64,000 nucleotides of DNA from Bryopsis sp. KO-2023. Lineage: Eukaryota > Chlorophyta > Ulvophyceae > Bryopsidales > Bryopsidaceae. Position 1 is the first letter of the stretch. Every line of letters begins with the position of its first letter. The DNA lies in the NCBI GenBank assembly GCA_030272585.1, contig BSYQ01000018.1:78729-142728 (forward strand). The letters are read 5' to 3'. Made by a program: the position numbers and the translations under genes. Shown piece by piece: positions 22,201-32,604 of the stretch. The notes under the pieces were generated by a model. It was not told the DNA's origin, made no database searches, and saw only the letters and a list, made by a program, of their open reading frames with translations.

Positions 22201-22670
22201 CTTGCTTCGTCTTCTTCTTTTACTTCTTCCGCAAGCACTTCTTCCTCCTCTTGGACAACCTCGGCTTCTCCTTGGTCAGTAACGCCAACGAGGTTTCCTT
22301 CTTGTACCTCCCTTCCAGTGGGGTCAACACTTGCTTGCTCTTCTTCTTCTTTAACGACAGCAACCACTTCGTCGTCTACCTCTGCCCTCGTAACCTCGTC
22401 TCCAGCAGCTCTGTCTTCTTGTCTTGCTTCACGTTCTTCAGGAACACTCTCGACCATCACAATCTCTTTCTCGTCAACCTCATTCACTTCCTCGTTGTCC
22501 CAGCCGCCAAGAAAGTCTTCCTTCAACACCCCTTCGTCGTCAACAAGACCAGCCTCAGAAAAAGCACCAACACTTCCTTGTGCCTCAGAAACCTCAACGT
22601 TCACTCCTTCTGCACCACCAAGGCCTTCTTCCTCGTTTGGTTCTTCTTCCTCGTTCACTTTTTCCGTCAA
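19092..22670 (-). CDS. gag: Gag-protease of G2
   Basis: Open frame of 1192 codons; no ATG before 22457, and the 71 upstream codons are as acidic as what follows, so the true start is uncertain. Order: long Glu/Val-rich region, Pro-rich stretch (PPVPPRPPVPPPVCPP), gag core, CCHC knuckle CWHCLDLGHYRRNC (about 20780), a Pro/Glu/Lys repeat region (PKPEDVP-like), then the aspartic protease (AIIDTGASACVIS, about 20020) and a basic C-terminus. Fusing protease to Gag rather than to RT is unusual for Ty3/gypsy but known in some lineages. The last 115 nt overlap Pol. Confidence 0.9.
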   Translation of the reverse strand: MTEKVNEEEEPNEEEGLGGAEGVNVEVSEAQGSVGAFSEAGLVDDEGVLKEDFLGGWDNEEVNEVDEKEIVMVESVPEEREARQEDRAAGDEVTRAEVDDEVVAVVKEEEEQASVDPTGREVQEGNLVGVTDQGEAEVVQEEEEVLAEEVKEEDEARRVTKEEEEAFVEPEVVVKEEVKQEEEEESSVAAGNGGNGGATNEPSSSSSDEDKPEGERDKRETSSSFEEEPVPPVHPPLNPFAFAASLPQIPPIVPPGPVVPPVPPRPPVPPPVCPPTPGSGGAMIHPAEGLPNRLTDSHLPAFTGAEAEDVATWLRSYGILAEGSGWNVPPAVQPHEDERIERLVRYTTREARSWVDNWISRHPALVEGVPNPLRTWQKLQTDMLAWFGIAPATLVAHTLEQSRKCDETGDECASAPSQEQVEADRVPGNPAVADGSLLRLNKDGAQGELTPILHAPMEDTLEGVSARARQVEKRQVDPSSTQKEVTVPATELMGELQEHAALEPVLAEVGVMDRRVNGQIDSLRKEMRDHKIVTDSRLRGVEQQVRISGRQYSELRRMISALTERVVDMRQSEEPELAGVSHGITGDAGVDRIPTNGERGRGNHRGSEWRRRSGRINMSEVTCWHCLDLGHYRRNCPNRMQSFQAELEDQLIMDFEQTDPVTAAMEEPEEVMASILYSAMDVDNGAMDSAQGSNGGTPMDTSPIPADPQPNATEDVEMEEPKEEPDPETKKEPKEIPKQVLEPEDVPKPEGVPKPEDVPQGSKSVVMLPLMHRPMQVPSPRNTMAKKKKMVKKSTVEPKEKRMFTKAEAKKFVEGLTAEVSVAKLCQHHPELIDAWLKALRVPMAKVPAVTTMAEVDKTSSYAVTTATAKVMETKVPGAIIDTGASACVISAKLLAQTGLTHLMEAPKGRYRDCNGETRQAVGYIPALPIALGQSKQMVPCHVVENSHFSLIIGTPWLGEAGAEIDYGRKKLTPYMAGQRMGGVPIEFIHSVTPATAAVVSIYQTLRHIEEPSPAPAQPPSSTGELLQPNSRTTHDGLNQPNAASRHPPTLRLTYYQARVLQECYTRRRENGMSEAAASHLHQQEMELLDARRGHHLKIQKENEGSLEETLQREGKQGRRNGVTEEYMRRREALKQEEKEELKKLLEHFRETAQSWRPTGGAATGVPPAAAATGEKGGSAPPRVVSYDSSDF

Positions 22671-23165
22671 GATCTTCTTTTTCCTTCAGCGCCGCCACAG
22701 ATCTGAGTGGCAAGTCTCCCTTCTGGTCGTGATCCTTCTCTTTTACCCTCTGTTCTCCTCCAAACCTCGGATAAGTACTGCCCTTGCTTCTTTTTCCACC
22801 TTATGCAGTTCGTCACTCTTTCTTGTATTTGTTCTCGACCTTGCTGCAGCCCAAACAAGACAAAAGCGACCCAACAGCAGTTCTGACCTAACCTTAGGTT
22901 AAGATCCCACAAGATCCCGAAACCCACAAAGCTTTTTCGCCTTCTCTTCACCCTTGTGAGCGACCCCAGCTCGACCTTGTACCCTTTTGAAACGTATCCA
23001 CCCCTGTGGGTCCTTCTCTTCACTCTTGCAAGAGCTTACTCCGCTTCTTTTCTCACTCTCAGGTCTTGCTCGTCCAGACTGCCCACTTATAACGACTGCC
23101 AGAGCCGTAGTGCACGTCTGCTGCAGCACAGCTAAAAAGTGTGCGCGCCTGGGCTCCGAAACCAA
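22671..23165 (-). other. leader and primer-binding site of G2
   Basis: The minus-strand PBS TTGGTTTCGGAGC is the complement of 23153-23165. The remaining 0.5 kb is a leader before Gag without a clear ORF. Confidence 0.75.
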
Positions 23166-23765
23166 CAAATGGCGTCGCCTTGACCGCTGGGGTCACCCCT
23201 GCAGCCGTACTTAACGGTTGTGGTGGCGTTTCTGCCGAACTGGAACGGCAGAAGTGGGGACAGCCCCTCTTGAACTTGATCACACGGCCTTTGCAAGGCA
23301 CTTTACTCAGGTCTCTTCTCAAAAGCTTTCTTACAACAATCAAAAAGGTCCACACTCGAACAAAACACAAGAACCTAACCCAGAAGATCCGCACCAAGAA
23401 GAAGTACAATACCCTAAGATCAGCCGTTTAAATAGGCTGCAGCCTGACTCACCCTTGTCCCATTGATCGCCTAGGATCCCACCTACTGATTAAGACAACC
23501 CAACCCATCAAGCCTAACTGATCTTCCTAACCACCCTAAGTCCACTCCCTCAGTACCAATCCCTAGGACTGTCCAACCTAGTCAACTCTGTAGCTGAACT
23601 GCTACCTCTAAACTGTGGCGGAACTGCCATGGCAGAACTGTCCCGGGGTGACTGCTAGCCCTACGTAATCCGTCCGGGACTGCCTCAAGCAGCATTCCCT
23701 CCCCTGATATCACTCTAGCCCTGGAGGTGACAAAATTGGTCGAGGCGACGTGGTTTGGGGTTACA
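23166..23765 (-). repeat. 5' LTR of G2, short deletion at the PBS side
   Basis: Matches 15008-15607 at an offset of 8158. The inner edge lacks the terminal GGTTACA present in the other LTR and runs straight into the PBS (complement of 23153-23165). TGGTT occurs on both sides of the missing bases, which suggests a slip or deletion between short repeats. Confidence 0.82.
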
Positions 23766-23771
23766 CTCGAG

Positions 23772-23794
23772 TGCTGCGATAACCAACCGTTACA
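23772..23794 (-). repeat. remaining 23 bp of the LARD 3' LTR
   Basis: Matches 32310-32332 (TGCTGCG...CCGTTACA). It is directly preceded by the second TSD copy of G2 (CTCGAG, 23766-23771) and followed by the LARD polypurine tract. Confidence 0.88.
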
Positions 23795-24338
23795 TTCCTC
23801 CCCACCAGGTTGGCAGTAAGTTCCAACACTGCCGTGGAGAGCATGTCTCAAATAAAACCCGTTGCATAAAGTATCACAATCCATAAGGCATCTCACAATC
23901 CAAATCAGAATATCTTTCAGTGTCCAAACACGAAAAGAGTACGAGACTGGCATAATATTTTCTTTCGCTTTGTCCATAAAATCGAGAAAATCATCTCTCT
24001 ATTTCAAACTGAAACTGAAAATGAAAAACATCTGGCTGAAAAGAAAATCCTTTAACATTCAGAAAATCATCTTGTATCACTCCAGAAATATACTTCTGTC
24101 CATCAAGTATTCCACCAATGTTTTCCTTTGCTCATATATATCTTTTCTCAAACCAGGTGAAAGGACAACTAATCATGCTCTTTCTTTGAACCATTCATTC
24201 ACCTCCAAGTCACTGAATAATCTTTTGAAAAATCAGCATTCTTTTTTTTTTTTTTTTTTTCAAATCTCTCTTCCGCACACTGAAATATCCTTTCTCTGCT
24301 CTTGAGTTTCCAGAGCTCCTCTTCTTGCAATATTTGGA

Positions 24339-24340
<2 letters not shown>

Positions 24341-24410
<70 letters not shown>
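24341..24410. repeat. (GCT/AGC)n trinucleotide microsatellite
   Basis: About 23 uninterrupted GCT units inside the LARD, followed by TTGCTGC. On the minus strand it reads as a CAG run in an open frame (poly-Gln), but the frame has no gene context. Confidence 0.95.
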
Positions 24411-24414
<4 letters not shown>

Positions 24415-27040
24415 TGCATCTAACGCAACCTCGTTTATCATCACTTGAGACTCCCATGGATTGCTGCTGCTGCACCATGTTGCAGCCTGATTTGTCTCCA
24501 CTAGAGACTCTCCAGTTTGTCACATTCCAGCTTCACTTAATTCCTTGGCTTCTGATCTCTTGATTCGACAGCGCATAAGCTTTTATGGAGTCCCGCTGTT
24601 TGCTTTCCCGAACTGCAAGTTTCTTCACCTCGATTGCACTCCAGAATTTCTGCACTTCCAAAATCCAGAATTTTTGCACTTCCAAAATCCAGAATTTTTG
24701 CACTTCAATACTCCAGAATTTCTGCACTTCCATCGCACTCCAGAATTTCTGCGATGTACTCTCCTTAATCCACGCTTATTACAACATGTTCCACTGCTGT
24801 CGAATTTTGACAACCTCTTGATACTTCAAGAACATCAGAAGCAATGTTCAGAGAACCATATTGTTCTCCACAATATGTTCTAACCTCCAACAAAGTTCGA
24901 GATATCCGAAACATTCATTTGAATCAGTTTCATGTCAACGAACTGATTCGATTCTCAGCACTTCAATAGAAACATCCAGTTGGTTCCATTGCCCTCAAGG
25001 GCTACCAGAAAATTAACCAACTCTGTCCACTATTCTTCCCTCTCTGGAATTATGTGCTCCCACCAACGAGGCACCTGAAAATAAAATAAAATATCCAGAG
25101 GGTTGCTCTCATGTTTTCTTTTTTTTTTTTTTTTTTTTTTTACTTGTGCTCCCTTCATTGGGGCACCAAATGAATGCCTGAAAATTTCCATAGCATTTTT
25201 TCCCTTCAGAAATTTTGCTGCCTTCTGTGGGTATCCACAAAATATTCACTCTCACTCTGTTCCTTCCCTTTTCTTTCATTCCATACTCTCTCGTTCCCCA
25301 TTCATCAAGCCCCACTGTTCCAAGTGGAACTCAAAATCATATGTTCTTTTTTTCCAGTCATCAAGCCTCACTGTCCCAAGTGAGACTCAACATCAGATGC
25401 TCAAAACAACATCAGCCCCGAGACTGATGTCCCAAAAATAAACCATACACTTGCTGCACTAAACTCGTGTTGAAAAACCCGCTGAAAGCCCCCTCCCCAC
25501 CAGCTTTAGGCAGTCCCTTGCCTAACAATAGGATTCAAAACTGAGTGAGGGGCAATCAATGTTGCCACGAGTGATCACAACGATATAAACAATCATCAAT
25601 ATCGAAGGGAATGTTCAGAAACAAACCACACTCACGGCATTGCACCGCCGTCTTGTGCAACGGAGATAAGGAAGCAATATACTCAGGGAGATTGAGTAGA
25701 AGCTTTTTGTGATTCTTCAGTGAGGAATCTTCACTTCAGTGGCAGTGGATCTCGCCATTCCTCTGAACCTCCAGGCACATGCAAGCCTTGCATGTTCGTC
25801 TTCCAAGGTAATCCAATTCCGTTCTCCGTATCGATTGTAGCACAATCGTTGCATTCACAGTGTTGTATTCTTGAACATCTTCACTGAGCTTGGGAAAATC
25901 TGACATCACCAATGGTGATCCACCATTCACTTTGCTGCTAATGGCCTGCAGCCAGTCAAAGCGATAAACAAGGTGTACGTGCGCTCCTTCAGTCTTGAGC
26001 TCACGGGATGTAAGACAAATCCCATATATTTTATAAATATAGTTCACACCACCATATTGCCTACAAGAGGAGCTCCAGATAGCTCTTCTCTCTTTGCAAT
26101 CTTCCTACTCTGAAGTCATGGGGGAAATTCTCTCAACCCCTACGTGAAACACCGGTACGGCTGTAACACTACGGGAGCTACCCGTTTAAGACGCTAAAGT
26201 GTGTGTGGATAATATCCAAGCGCCGTTGACGTCTGATGGGTGTTTCTCCGAAAGGCGGCGGCAAACGCTCGACCGCTTTTTGGAGGTATCCTAAAATTCT
26301 TGAAATCTGGAGGGGCCCTCCGTCGAGTCGGCTCTCCTCAAACCTTCTACAGGTGGCTCAAGGTTCTAGTCGTGCACTGACCTTAGGTGGCCCATATGGC
26401 TCTTCCTAAGCTTCGCAATTGGTTCAGAATTGGGAGGGAACCCATCCCCACTTCCCTTTTCTTGGTGACAAATGGCCTATGGCTCTTTCTGCCCCCTCAA
26501 TTGCGTTACAAGTGGCCCAAGGCTCGCTTGTTCTTAGTGCGTTCTTGCTTGTCTCAACTCCTCGAAACTCGGTACAGGCGGCCTAGCCTGAGCACTTTCT
26601 CATTCATTAGGGGGATCTCTCGCTCAACCCCTTTTTTTTCTCCGCGGCTGCACCACAAGTTCTGAGAGTGGCCCTAAGGCACTTCTCTCCTTGTTATCAC
26701 ATGAGGAACTCTGTCCTCAATTCCTTTCTTCAACCCCGCCACTAGTCTTGAGAGAGGCTCAAAGCACTTCTCTCTTAGTGGTCTGAGTTTCATCATATGT
26801 ATTTTACTGTAATTGCTCTCGCGTCGCTCCATGTCCGCGATAGTATCATCTCTCTCGGCATGCAGTTGCATTCTTGCCACAAATAAAAGTGGGTGTTCTC
26901 TTGTAGAACTCCATAGCCAATGCTTTTGGCTGCAACTCTTGATGCTCCTTTGTTGTGGGCTGTGGCATCAGCCCCTCTTTTCCAACTCCTTGTTGTCAGT
27001 TGCTGCATCAACACCTCAGTCAAATCCTTGCTATAGGTTG

Positions 27041-27190
27041 CTGCATCAGCACCTTGTCCAAATCCTTGCTTTGGTTGCTGCATCAGCACCTTGTCCAAAT
27101 CCTTGCCTTGGTTGCTGCATCAGCACCTTGTCCAAATCCTTGCCTTGGTTGCTGCATCAGCACCTTGTCCAAATCCTTGCTGCAGCTTGC
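27041..27190. repeat. 37-bp tandem repeat in the LARD
   Basis: About four near-identical copies of a 37-bp unit containing CACCTTGTCCAAATCCTTGC. More diverged copies precede it from about 26950. Confidence 0.85.
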
Positions 27191-30100
27191 TGCAGCTCTT
27201 GTTTCCACATTCAAAATGTTTGCTTCACATAGTAGTAGGTGCAAATCCTGGCTGCGGCACACACACCGGACCAGTCCAGGCTGCACATCAGCCAAAGATG
27301 CCATGTGCTGATCTCTTAGCAACTCAAAACTGAGCTTTGAACTGAGTATGTCTTGGGATACCTCCCACATAAAGCTCACTCCATCCATCTTCATCGGTTG
27401 TTGCTTTCACTCTCTTGCACTCGCAATTTTCCTGAAATTTCCAGATTGCAGCCATGATCCACACCAAGACAACATCAGCTTGCCAAGCCTGATTTGTCAC
27501 CGGGCTGGACCATCCATAGTATGCCCTCTTCTTTCCACACATCTGTGTTGGGGCCTTAAGTCTCGGCAAGGGTGAAAAGACAACTTCAGCAACCTGAGCT
27601 TGCATCATAATGCACCAGCTCGCATCTTCTTCTTTTGTCCTTCTGACTCAGAAGTTCTGAGGTGGACACCATAAACCTTTGGCTGCTTCACCATCAGAAA
27701 TCTTTGATGCCACTGGTTCCTCTCACCACCGTGAATACAATCATCTCTTTGTGTCATTGGCAGAAACGGCATCGATATATTCTTGGGCTGCGATCCAGTT
27801 GGCCTCTTGCTCAAGCTGTTGGTCCTCATACATCATCTCATATCAACATGAGCCGGCAGTTCACAAGTCCCTTGAACTGTCGATTTTTCTGACAATTTTC
27901 CTTTGTCAACTGGGGTATTCTTGGCCTTGCTGTAGCCACTCCTTTCACCTCCAGTTTGTTTGCCACCAGAGGTGTTGCCTTTAGTATAAGCAACCCTCTA
28001 CCACTGGTGCAAATACAAATTCGAATCAACTGATTCGCAAGCTTGATATCCTCTTTTATCTCCAGAGGTCTCACAACATTCTGTCATGAACAACAGCTGG
28101 ATCGCAATCGTTTCTCCAATCTTCTTTCTCCACATGATAGACTCTTCTTTTCTATCCCATCCAGATGTGGGGATATGTGCCCTTCATTTTCTTGAAGAGA
28201 CCTTCCTTTCTTAGGTCAGCCTCAGCCCTCCTTGGCTAGTGCACAAACTTCGTCCTCCTTAATATCATCCACCAAATCATGGTCCTTGACTGAATTTCAA
28301 TGCACAACCCATATATTTTCCAGAGCTGTCATTCAACACAAGTTTTCAGAAATCCTTGACCATTTTCCACCACATCGGACTCCAATATTTCAGTTCCACT
28401 ATCAACAATATCAAGCCAGAAAATTCCACAGAGAGATTTCTGCTTGAAACACCTTTCATATGACCCGAAACCTTCAAAAGAAAATCATTTTCCTCCTGAA
28501 ATTTCCATCACTAATCAGATCATTCCTTTTTTTCTCATATGAAATAAATGCATGAAAGAGATTAATCCCCTGATCACTTCTTTTCTTCTCAGTTCATCAA
28601 CCATTCAGAAATTCATATTTGCTATCCAAATTTTTCAGCAAGTGGTGAAAAGGTGTCTCTTTCTTCCCATTTCTGTGGGTATAATCAAATGCAAAAAGAG
28701 AAACAAATACTCTGCCTTGATTTCTACAAATCTGTCCATTTTCTGCATCGAATTTCGAAAAGACCAATGCATTCATTCAATCTGATGACAATACCACCAA
28801 ACTCATCTCAAACTCTTGAAGAAGAGGTTCAGCATCAGCAAGTCATGTCCTCTGACTCCTACTGCTGGATAAACATGAGTCACTTTGCATCCAATGGGTG
28901 CTCTCTTGCTGCAACTCTTGTATTGCAGCAATATCCCAGGGAAGATCATTCTTTGCTTTGTAGCACACTCAGAAATATTACTCAACAGCTCCTGTGGCAT
29001 TTGTTGCATGTCCCCTTGAGTAATAATGATCTTCTTCCACTTGATGTGCATCCTCTTGTGCAAGTGTAGATGGTATTGACTCAGCATTTCGATGTGATCT
29101 TCTCCACATCAGTAACTCTGATATTTGCCTTGGCATTCGTTGCAATATTTGCCATATCATACACTCCAATGTATGTTGCAGTCAATGTGATACACATTGG
29201 CTGTATTGTTTCATGTGTTCATGTAAACAACACGTCATGGCTGCGGCATGTTCAACTCAGTTCGAACTGCGAAATCTGCTGGCAGTAGATGCTGCAGTCA
29301 ATATGAATTCGTTGTGGTATCCCCAGATGCACCCGAGGTAACATCCATTCTTGATCGCACTCTTGATCCCAGTGGGTATCACACACACAGTGCTTCAACA
29401 GCATCCTCGTTCCAGAGGTTATCTCGTGCGTGTTGGTGCACTACCTCAACCACCGTCTCATCATTGACTTTCTTATCATTCGCACTTGTTCCGTTCACTG
29501 TGTTGTCGTCGATGCCAACTTCGATGTATGTCTGCAACATTAACAATCGAATTGATTGCAACATTCGTTGGGGCTCTCTTGTCTTTGCTGCCCTCATTTG
29601 TGCCAGTTGCGGCAATGCCTCCAACTGTAACACCTTGACGACTGCATTCCTTGCAGTCACGCTTCTCACCCTCTCTGAGAATCGTCTCATCAAAACTCTC
29701 ACGCTGCTGTTGCTTGGCTTATCAGCCCGGCATCACTTGCAGGTGATGCGGCGTGTTTTGCTTGGCGCCTGGTCACACTTCTCTCCTCAGAGGTCGAAAT
29801 CCAAACTTGCATAGTCTTCTGCAGTTTGCCTTTGTGCTTGTGTCACTCCCAACTGACGCAGTCTGATGCAGTTCGCTTTTGCACTTGGGTCACTTTCCAT
29901 CAATGGTGCGCGTGAGATTCGTTTCTCCACGCACAAGCTGCTCAAGTCTTTGCCAAAAGCGCTCACTTAGCATCAACACAGTCGACTGCACATTCCACCT
30001 TCGAGTGGTGTGGCTCAGTTCAGTGATCTTCGAAACATAGCACAATAGAAGACTTGTCGCTGCCTCTGAGTAGCTGTCTAGTTCAATCGAACTATTTCGA

Positions 30101-31715
30101 CAATCCTTTTGCTCCATCGCCATGCAATCAACCGTCAGGCTATCAGTAGCAACTGCGGCGTCGCGCTGCAACTGTTCGATCAACATTCGATCGAATTTTC
30201 TGTGTCGATTCGTCCTGCATTTTGCGCACTTCCTGCAAAATGCTGTTTCAATGCGCTGCAACTTTTATCACTCGTGATAATGTTGCGCCTGTGTTCTCAG
30301 GGCGTTGCACTCTTGTCAGTGTCCAAACGCCTTCTGTAACTCCGTCTTTTCGCGTCCGAGGCGAGGCTTACGCCTGCCACTTTCTTCCGTCGTTGCGCTT
30401 CCATCGCAACATCTGCATCTGCTGTAATTGCAATGAAATTGCAATGTGCTGCATGTAACATTCGCTGCATCCCCTTCATTGGGATTCCGTTTGTGTCTCC
30501 ACAATCGCTTTGTTTTCATGCAGAATCGTCTGCACTCTCAACACCAACGATATCGAACTCACCTCCCAAGGAGGTTTGCCCTGTTGTGTACAGTCTCCTC
30601 GACTTGTACAATAGAACGACCAGCCAGTTAGGTGGCTTAAGAGGGTTCGACTCCCTCTCTGGATCTCAAGCAAAGCCTCATTGACCTGGCGCTCGATAGC
30701 GACCAGCCAATAGGTGCTTCCAGAGGGTCTAACGACCTCTTTGAACCTTAAGCGAAGCCTGAACAGCTGCTTTTCCGCTTTGCCTTTTCGGGATCCTCAA
30801 AAGAGGAAAACCTCAGATCTTAGGTTACCCCTGTAGGGTGTGAGATCTTTCGCTTGTCAGCCTTGCGCTGATCCCAGCGACTGGGTGGACGCTCTCCAGC
30901 GACCCACGCGACTTGGGCGAGCTTGTCTCTTGCAGTCGATTGCTGTCAGAAAGGGGGAGTCGGCACTGACGACTCGTCATGGTACGACCTCAGCCCAAAA
31001 ACTTCGCAGGCTCCAGTTGTTGCTGCTGACTCTCTTGCTGGGTCACACTGCGCAGTTGTTCCCACGATCTGCGACTCTCTTGCTGGGTCACACTGCGCAG
31101 TCGTTTCTCACGACCTGCGACTCTCTTGGAAGGTCACACTGTTGGGCTTCCACGAACTTGCTCTGCCATGCTCATTCGTCACTTCCACGTAGTGCAGGCT
31201 TGGTCAAGTCTGTTCGTCGTTCAAGAAACTCGAACCCCGGTAGTCAGAGACAGGTTCGGCGACGATACTTCTGTTTCTGGTTCGACGACGACACTTCTGG
31301 TCCTGGTTCGACGATGAGAATGCTGGCCCTGGTTTGACGACGACACTTCTGGCCCTGGGCCGTCTTCTTTGTCGTCCTCGCTGGCGATCACCTTTTAAAG
31401 GCTTCTTCGAAGCTTGCTTTCGCGGGTCGTCTTCCTTGTCGACCTCGCTGGCGATCACCTTTTCAAGGCTTTTTCAAAGCACACTTTCGCTGCTACCACC
31501 ATCACCACTGTAGATCGCTTTCCCAATCCCGTCCAAAGGGTCACTTGTGGTGGGTGGCCTCTTTCCTTTGCGACGCTCGTGTTCTTCAGCGTCTTAGTCG
31601 TCCATACTCGAGTACCTCCCAAAGGTGCTCGCGTTCTTCTCTTGTGGTCGCGCCTTCAGCGACACCTCCACTTCTCAAACAGGGTCGCACAATAAGTGAC
31701 ACTTATTGCGCCTTC

Positions 31716-31728
31716 GCTCCGAAACCAA
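31716..31728 (-). other. primer-binding site of the LARD
   Basis: Minus-strand TTGGTTTCGGAGC directly after the LARD 5' LTR, identical to the PBS of G1 and G2. It is predicted to pair with a tRNA ending GCTCCGAAACCA; the tRNA is not identified. Confidence 0.85.
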
Positions 31729-32332
31729 TGAAACGAGGCTACTTTTTTTCAAGGTCCCCTCGCCCTCCTAGAGGAGGACGAGTGCCTTCCTCAAGCGTCT
31801 CGTTAGATAGAACTTCCTTACAAGAATAAAGTTATAAAGAAGATACAACGACCTTTTCCTTCCACACTCTTATACCCTAGCGCCACAGCGCATCAAACCC
31901 TTGTTCCTGTCGACGTGTCACTATTCACTAGGAATTCACACATCTCCTTGCCACCTCAACTGTGAACGTGCCCCTATTCCACGAGAACTCACACGTCCAA
32001 TTGACAACTCGACTTTGATGGCTGCCACATCATCATCCATCAAACTCCATCGAGCTTGGTTGTAGTCGTGACTCCAAGGGTGTCGCACTACTGCACCTCT
32101 GCACCTCTGCACCTCTGCACCTCTACACCGCTGCACCGCTGCACCTCTGCACTGCTGCACGCTGCATCCACCGCTGCACGCTGCACCGCTGCACGCTGCA
32201 CTCCTACACGCCGCACTCTCGCACGCTGCTCCTACACGTTGCACTCTTGCAACCTTCCCTTTTTCAGCTGCAGGAAGCATGGCAACTACTCTTGTAGTTC
32301 CAGCTCGAGTGCTGCGATAACCAACCGTTACA
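31729..32332 (-). repeat. 5' LTR of the LARD
   Basis: 604 bp, TG...CA in both orientations, intact. It is followed on the minus strand by the PBS at 31716-31728 and on the plus side by TSD TGTAG. Confidence 0.9.
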
Positions 32333-32337
32333 TGTAG

Positions 32338-32370
32338 TCTGTAAGGTCGTGGGTTCGAATCCCCCTGGGT
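32338..32370 (+). other. tRNA-like B-box half inside the MITE
   Basis: GGTTCGAATCC at 32352-32362 is a match to the pol III B box/T arm. It continues the tRNA-like sequence cut at 14418. Orientation agrees with the A-box half. Confidence 0.55.
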
Positions 32371-32604
32371 TCCTTTGGGTTCTCGGGACCCTGCGGGGGT
32401 TACTATTTACGGTTTACGGTTGGTACGGTGGTTACGGTCGGTACGGTCCGGTACCGGAGCAGTACGGAGTGGTACGGTGGTCCGGTTCCGAGCACGAAAA
32501 CCACTCCGGTCCGGACCGTAACTACCGTAACCGTAAGTGACCGGAGTGGGGTTACGGTACGGTTTACGGTACCGTAACCGGAAAGTCCTATCTCTGTCAG
32601 GGAC

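Larger units (their letters stand above)
15000..23765 (-). mobile_element. Ty3/gypsy retrotransposon G2, integrase-deficient
   Basis: Innermost insertion, in the LARD 3' LTR, TSD CTCGAG (14994-14999; 23766-23771). LTRs are 15000-15607 and about 23166-23765 and look identical over about 600 bp, so it is young. Minus-strand order: 5' LTR, PBS, leader, Gag-protease (19092-22670), RT-RNase H (17080-19206), then 1.5 kb without integrase. The PBS is the same 13 nt as in G1 and the LARD. The copy could make Gag, protease and RT, but integration would need an integrase from elsewhere. Confidence 0.9.
23807..31715 (-). other. LARD internal region without recognisable genes
   Basis: 7.9 kb. No frame shows retroelement motifs; short open frames (up to ~190 codons) are scattered on both strands and lack ATG or domain support. 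On the minus strand, 25736-26000 reads most like protein but is short and unrecognised. Repeats present: (GCT)23 at 24341-24410, a 24-27-bp repeat (core CCAGAATTTCTGCACTTC) at about 24647-24760, a 37-bp repeat at about 27041-27190, and ~60-bp and ~30-bp repeats between 31020 and 31470. Confidence 0.7.
14419..32332 (-). mobile_element. large non-coding LTR retrotransposon derivative (LARD)
   Basis: LTR pair at 14419-14999 plus 23772-23794 and at 31729-32332 (604 bp), TSD TGTAG at 14414-14418 and 32333-32337. The minus strand is the sense strand: the PBS complement lies at 31716-31728 and the polypurine tract (GGTGGGGAGGAA on the minus strand) at 23795-23806. The internal region of 7.9 kb (23807-31715) has no gag, protease, RT, RNase H or integrase motif in any frame. 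So the element must be mobilised by proteins of another element. Its polypurine tract and PBS match those of G1 exactly. One LTR is interrupted by gypsy element G2. Confidence 0.85.
14212..32596. mobile_element. hAT-type MITE with internal tRNA-like sequence, split by LTR elements
   Basis: Perfect terminal inverted repeats of 14 bp (CAGAGATAGGACTT at 14212, its complement ending at 32596) and an 8-bp TSD (TCAGGGAC at 14204-14211 and 32597-32604). This is the hAT signature. Both subterminal zones are filled with short copies of TACGGT/ACCGTA in both orientations, as expected for transposase-binding sites. Minus the inner LTR element and one TSD copy it is only about 466 bp with no transposase, so it depends on a hAT transposase elsewhere. 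Its interior has a tRNA-like A box and B box. Confidence 0.85.

Noticed and set aside
24210-24419. Poly-Gln protein on the minus strand
   Set aside because: Product of the trinucleotide repeat inside a non-coding LTR element.
29248-29814. 188-codon frame in the LARD
   Set aside because: Antisense to the element, no known motif, non-ATG or unsupported start.
30590-30670. B-box-like GGTTCGACTCC in the LARD
   Set aside because: No matching A box or tRNA fold; it lies in a diverged repeat.
14212-32596. Autonomous hAT transposon
   Set aside because: Once the inner LTR elements are set aside only about 466 bp remain, with no transposase.
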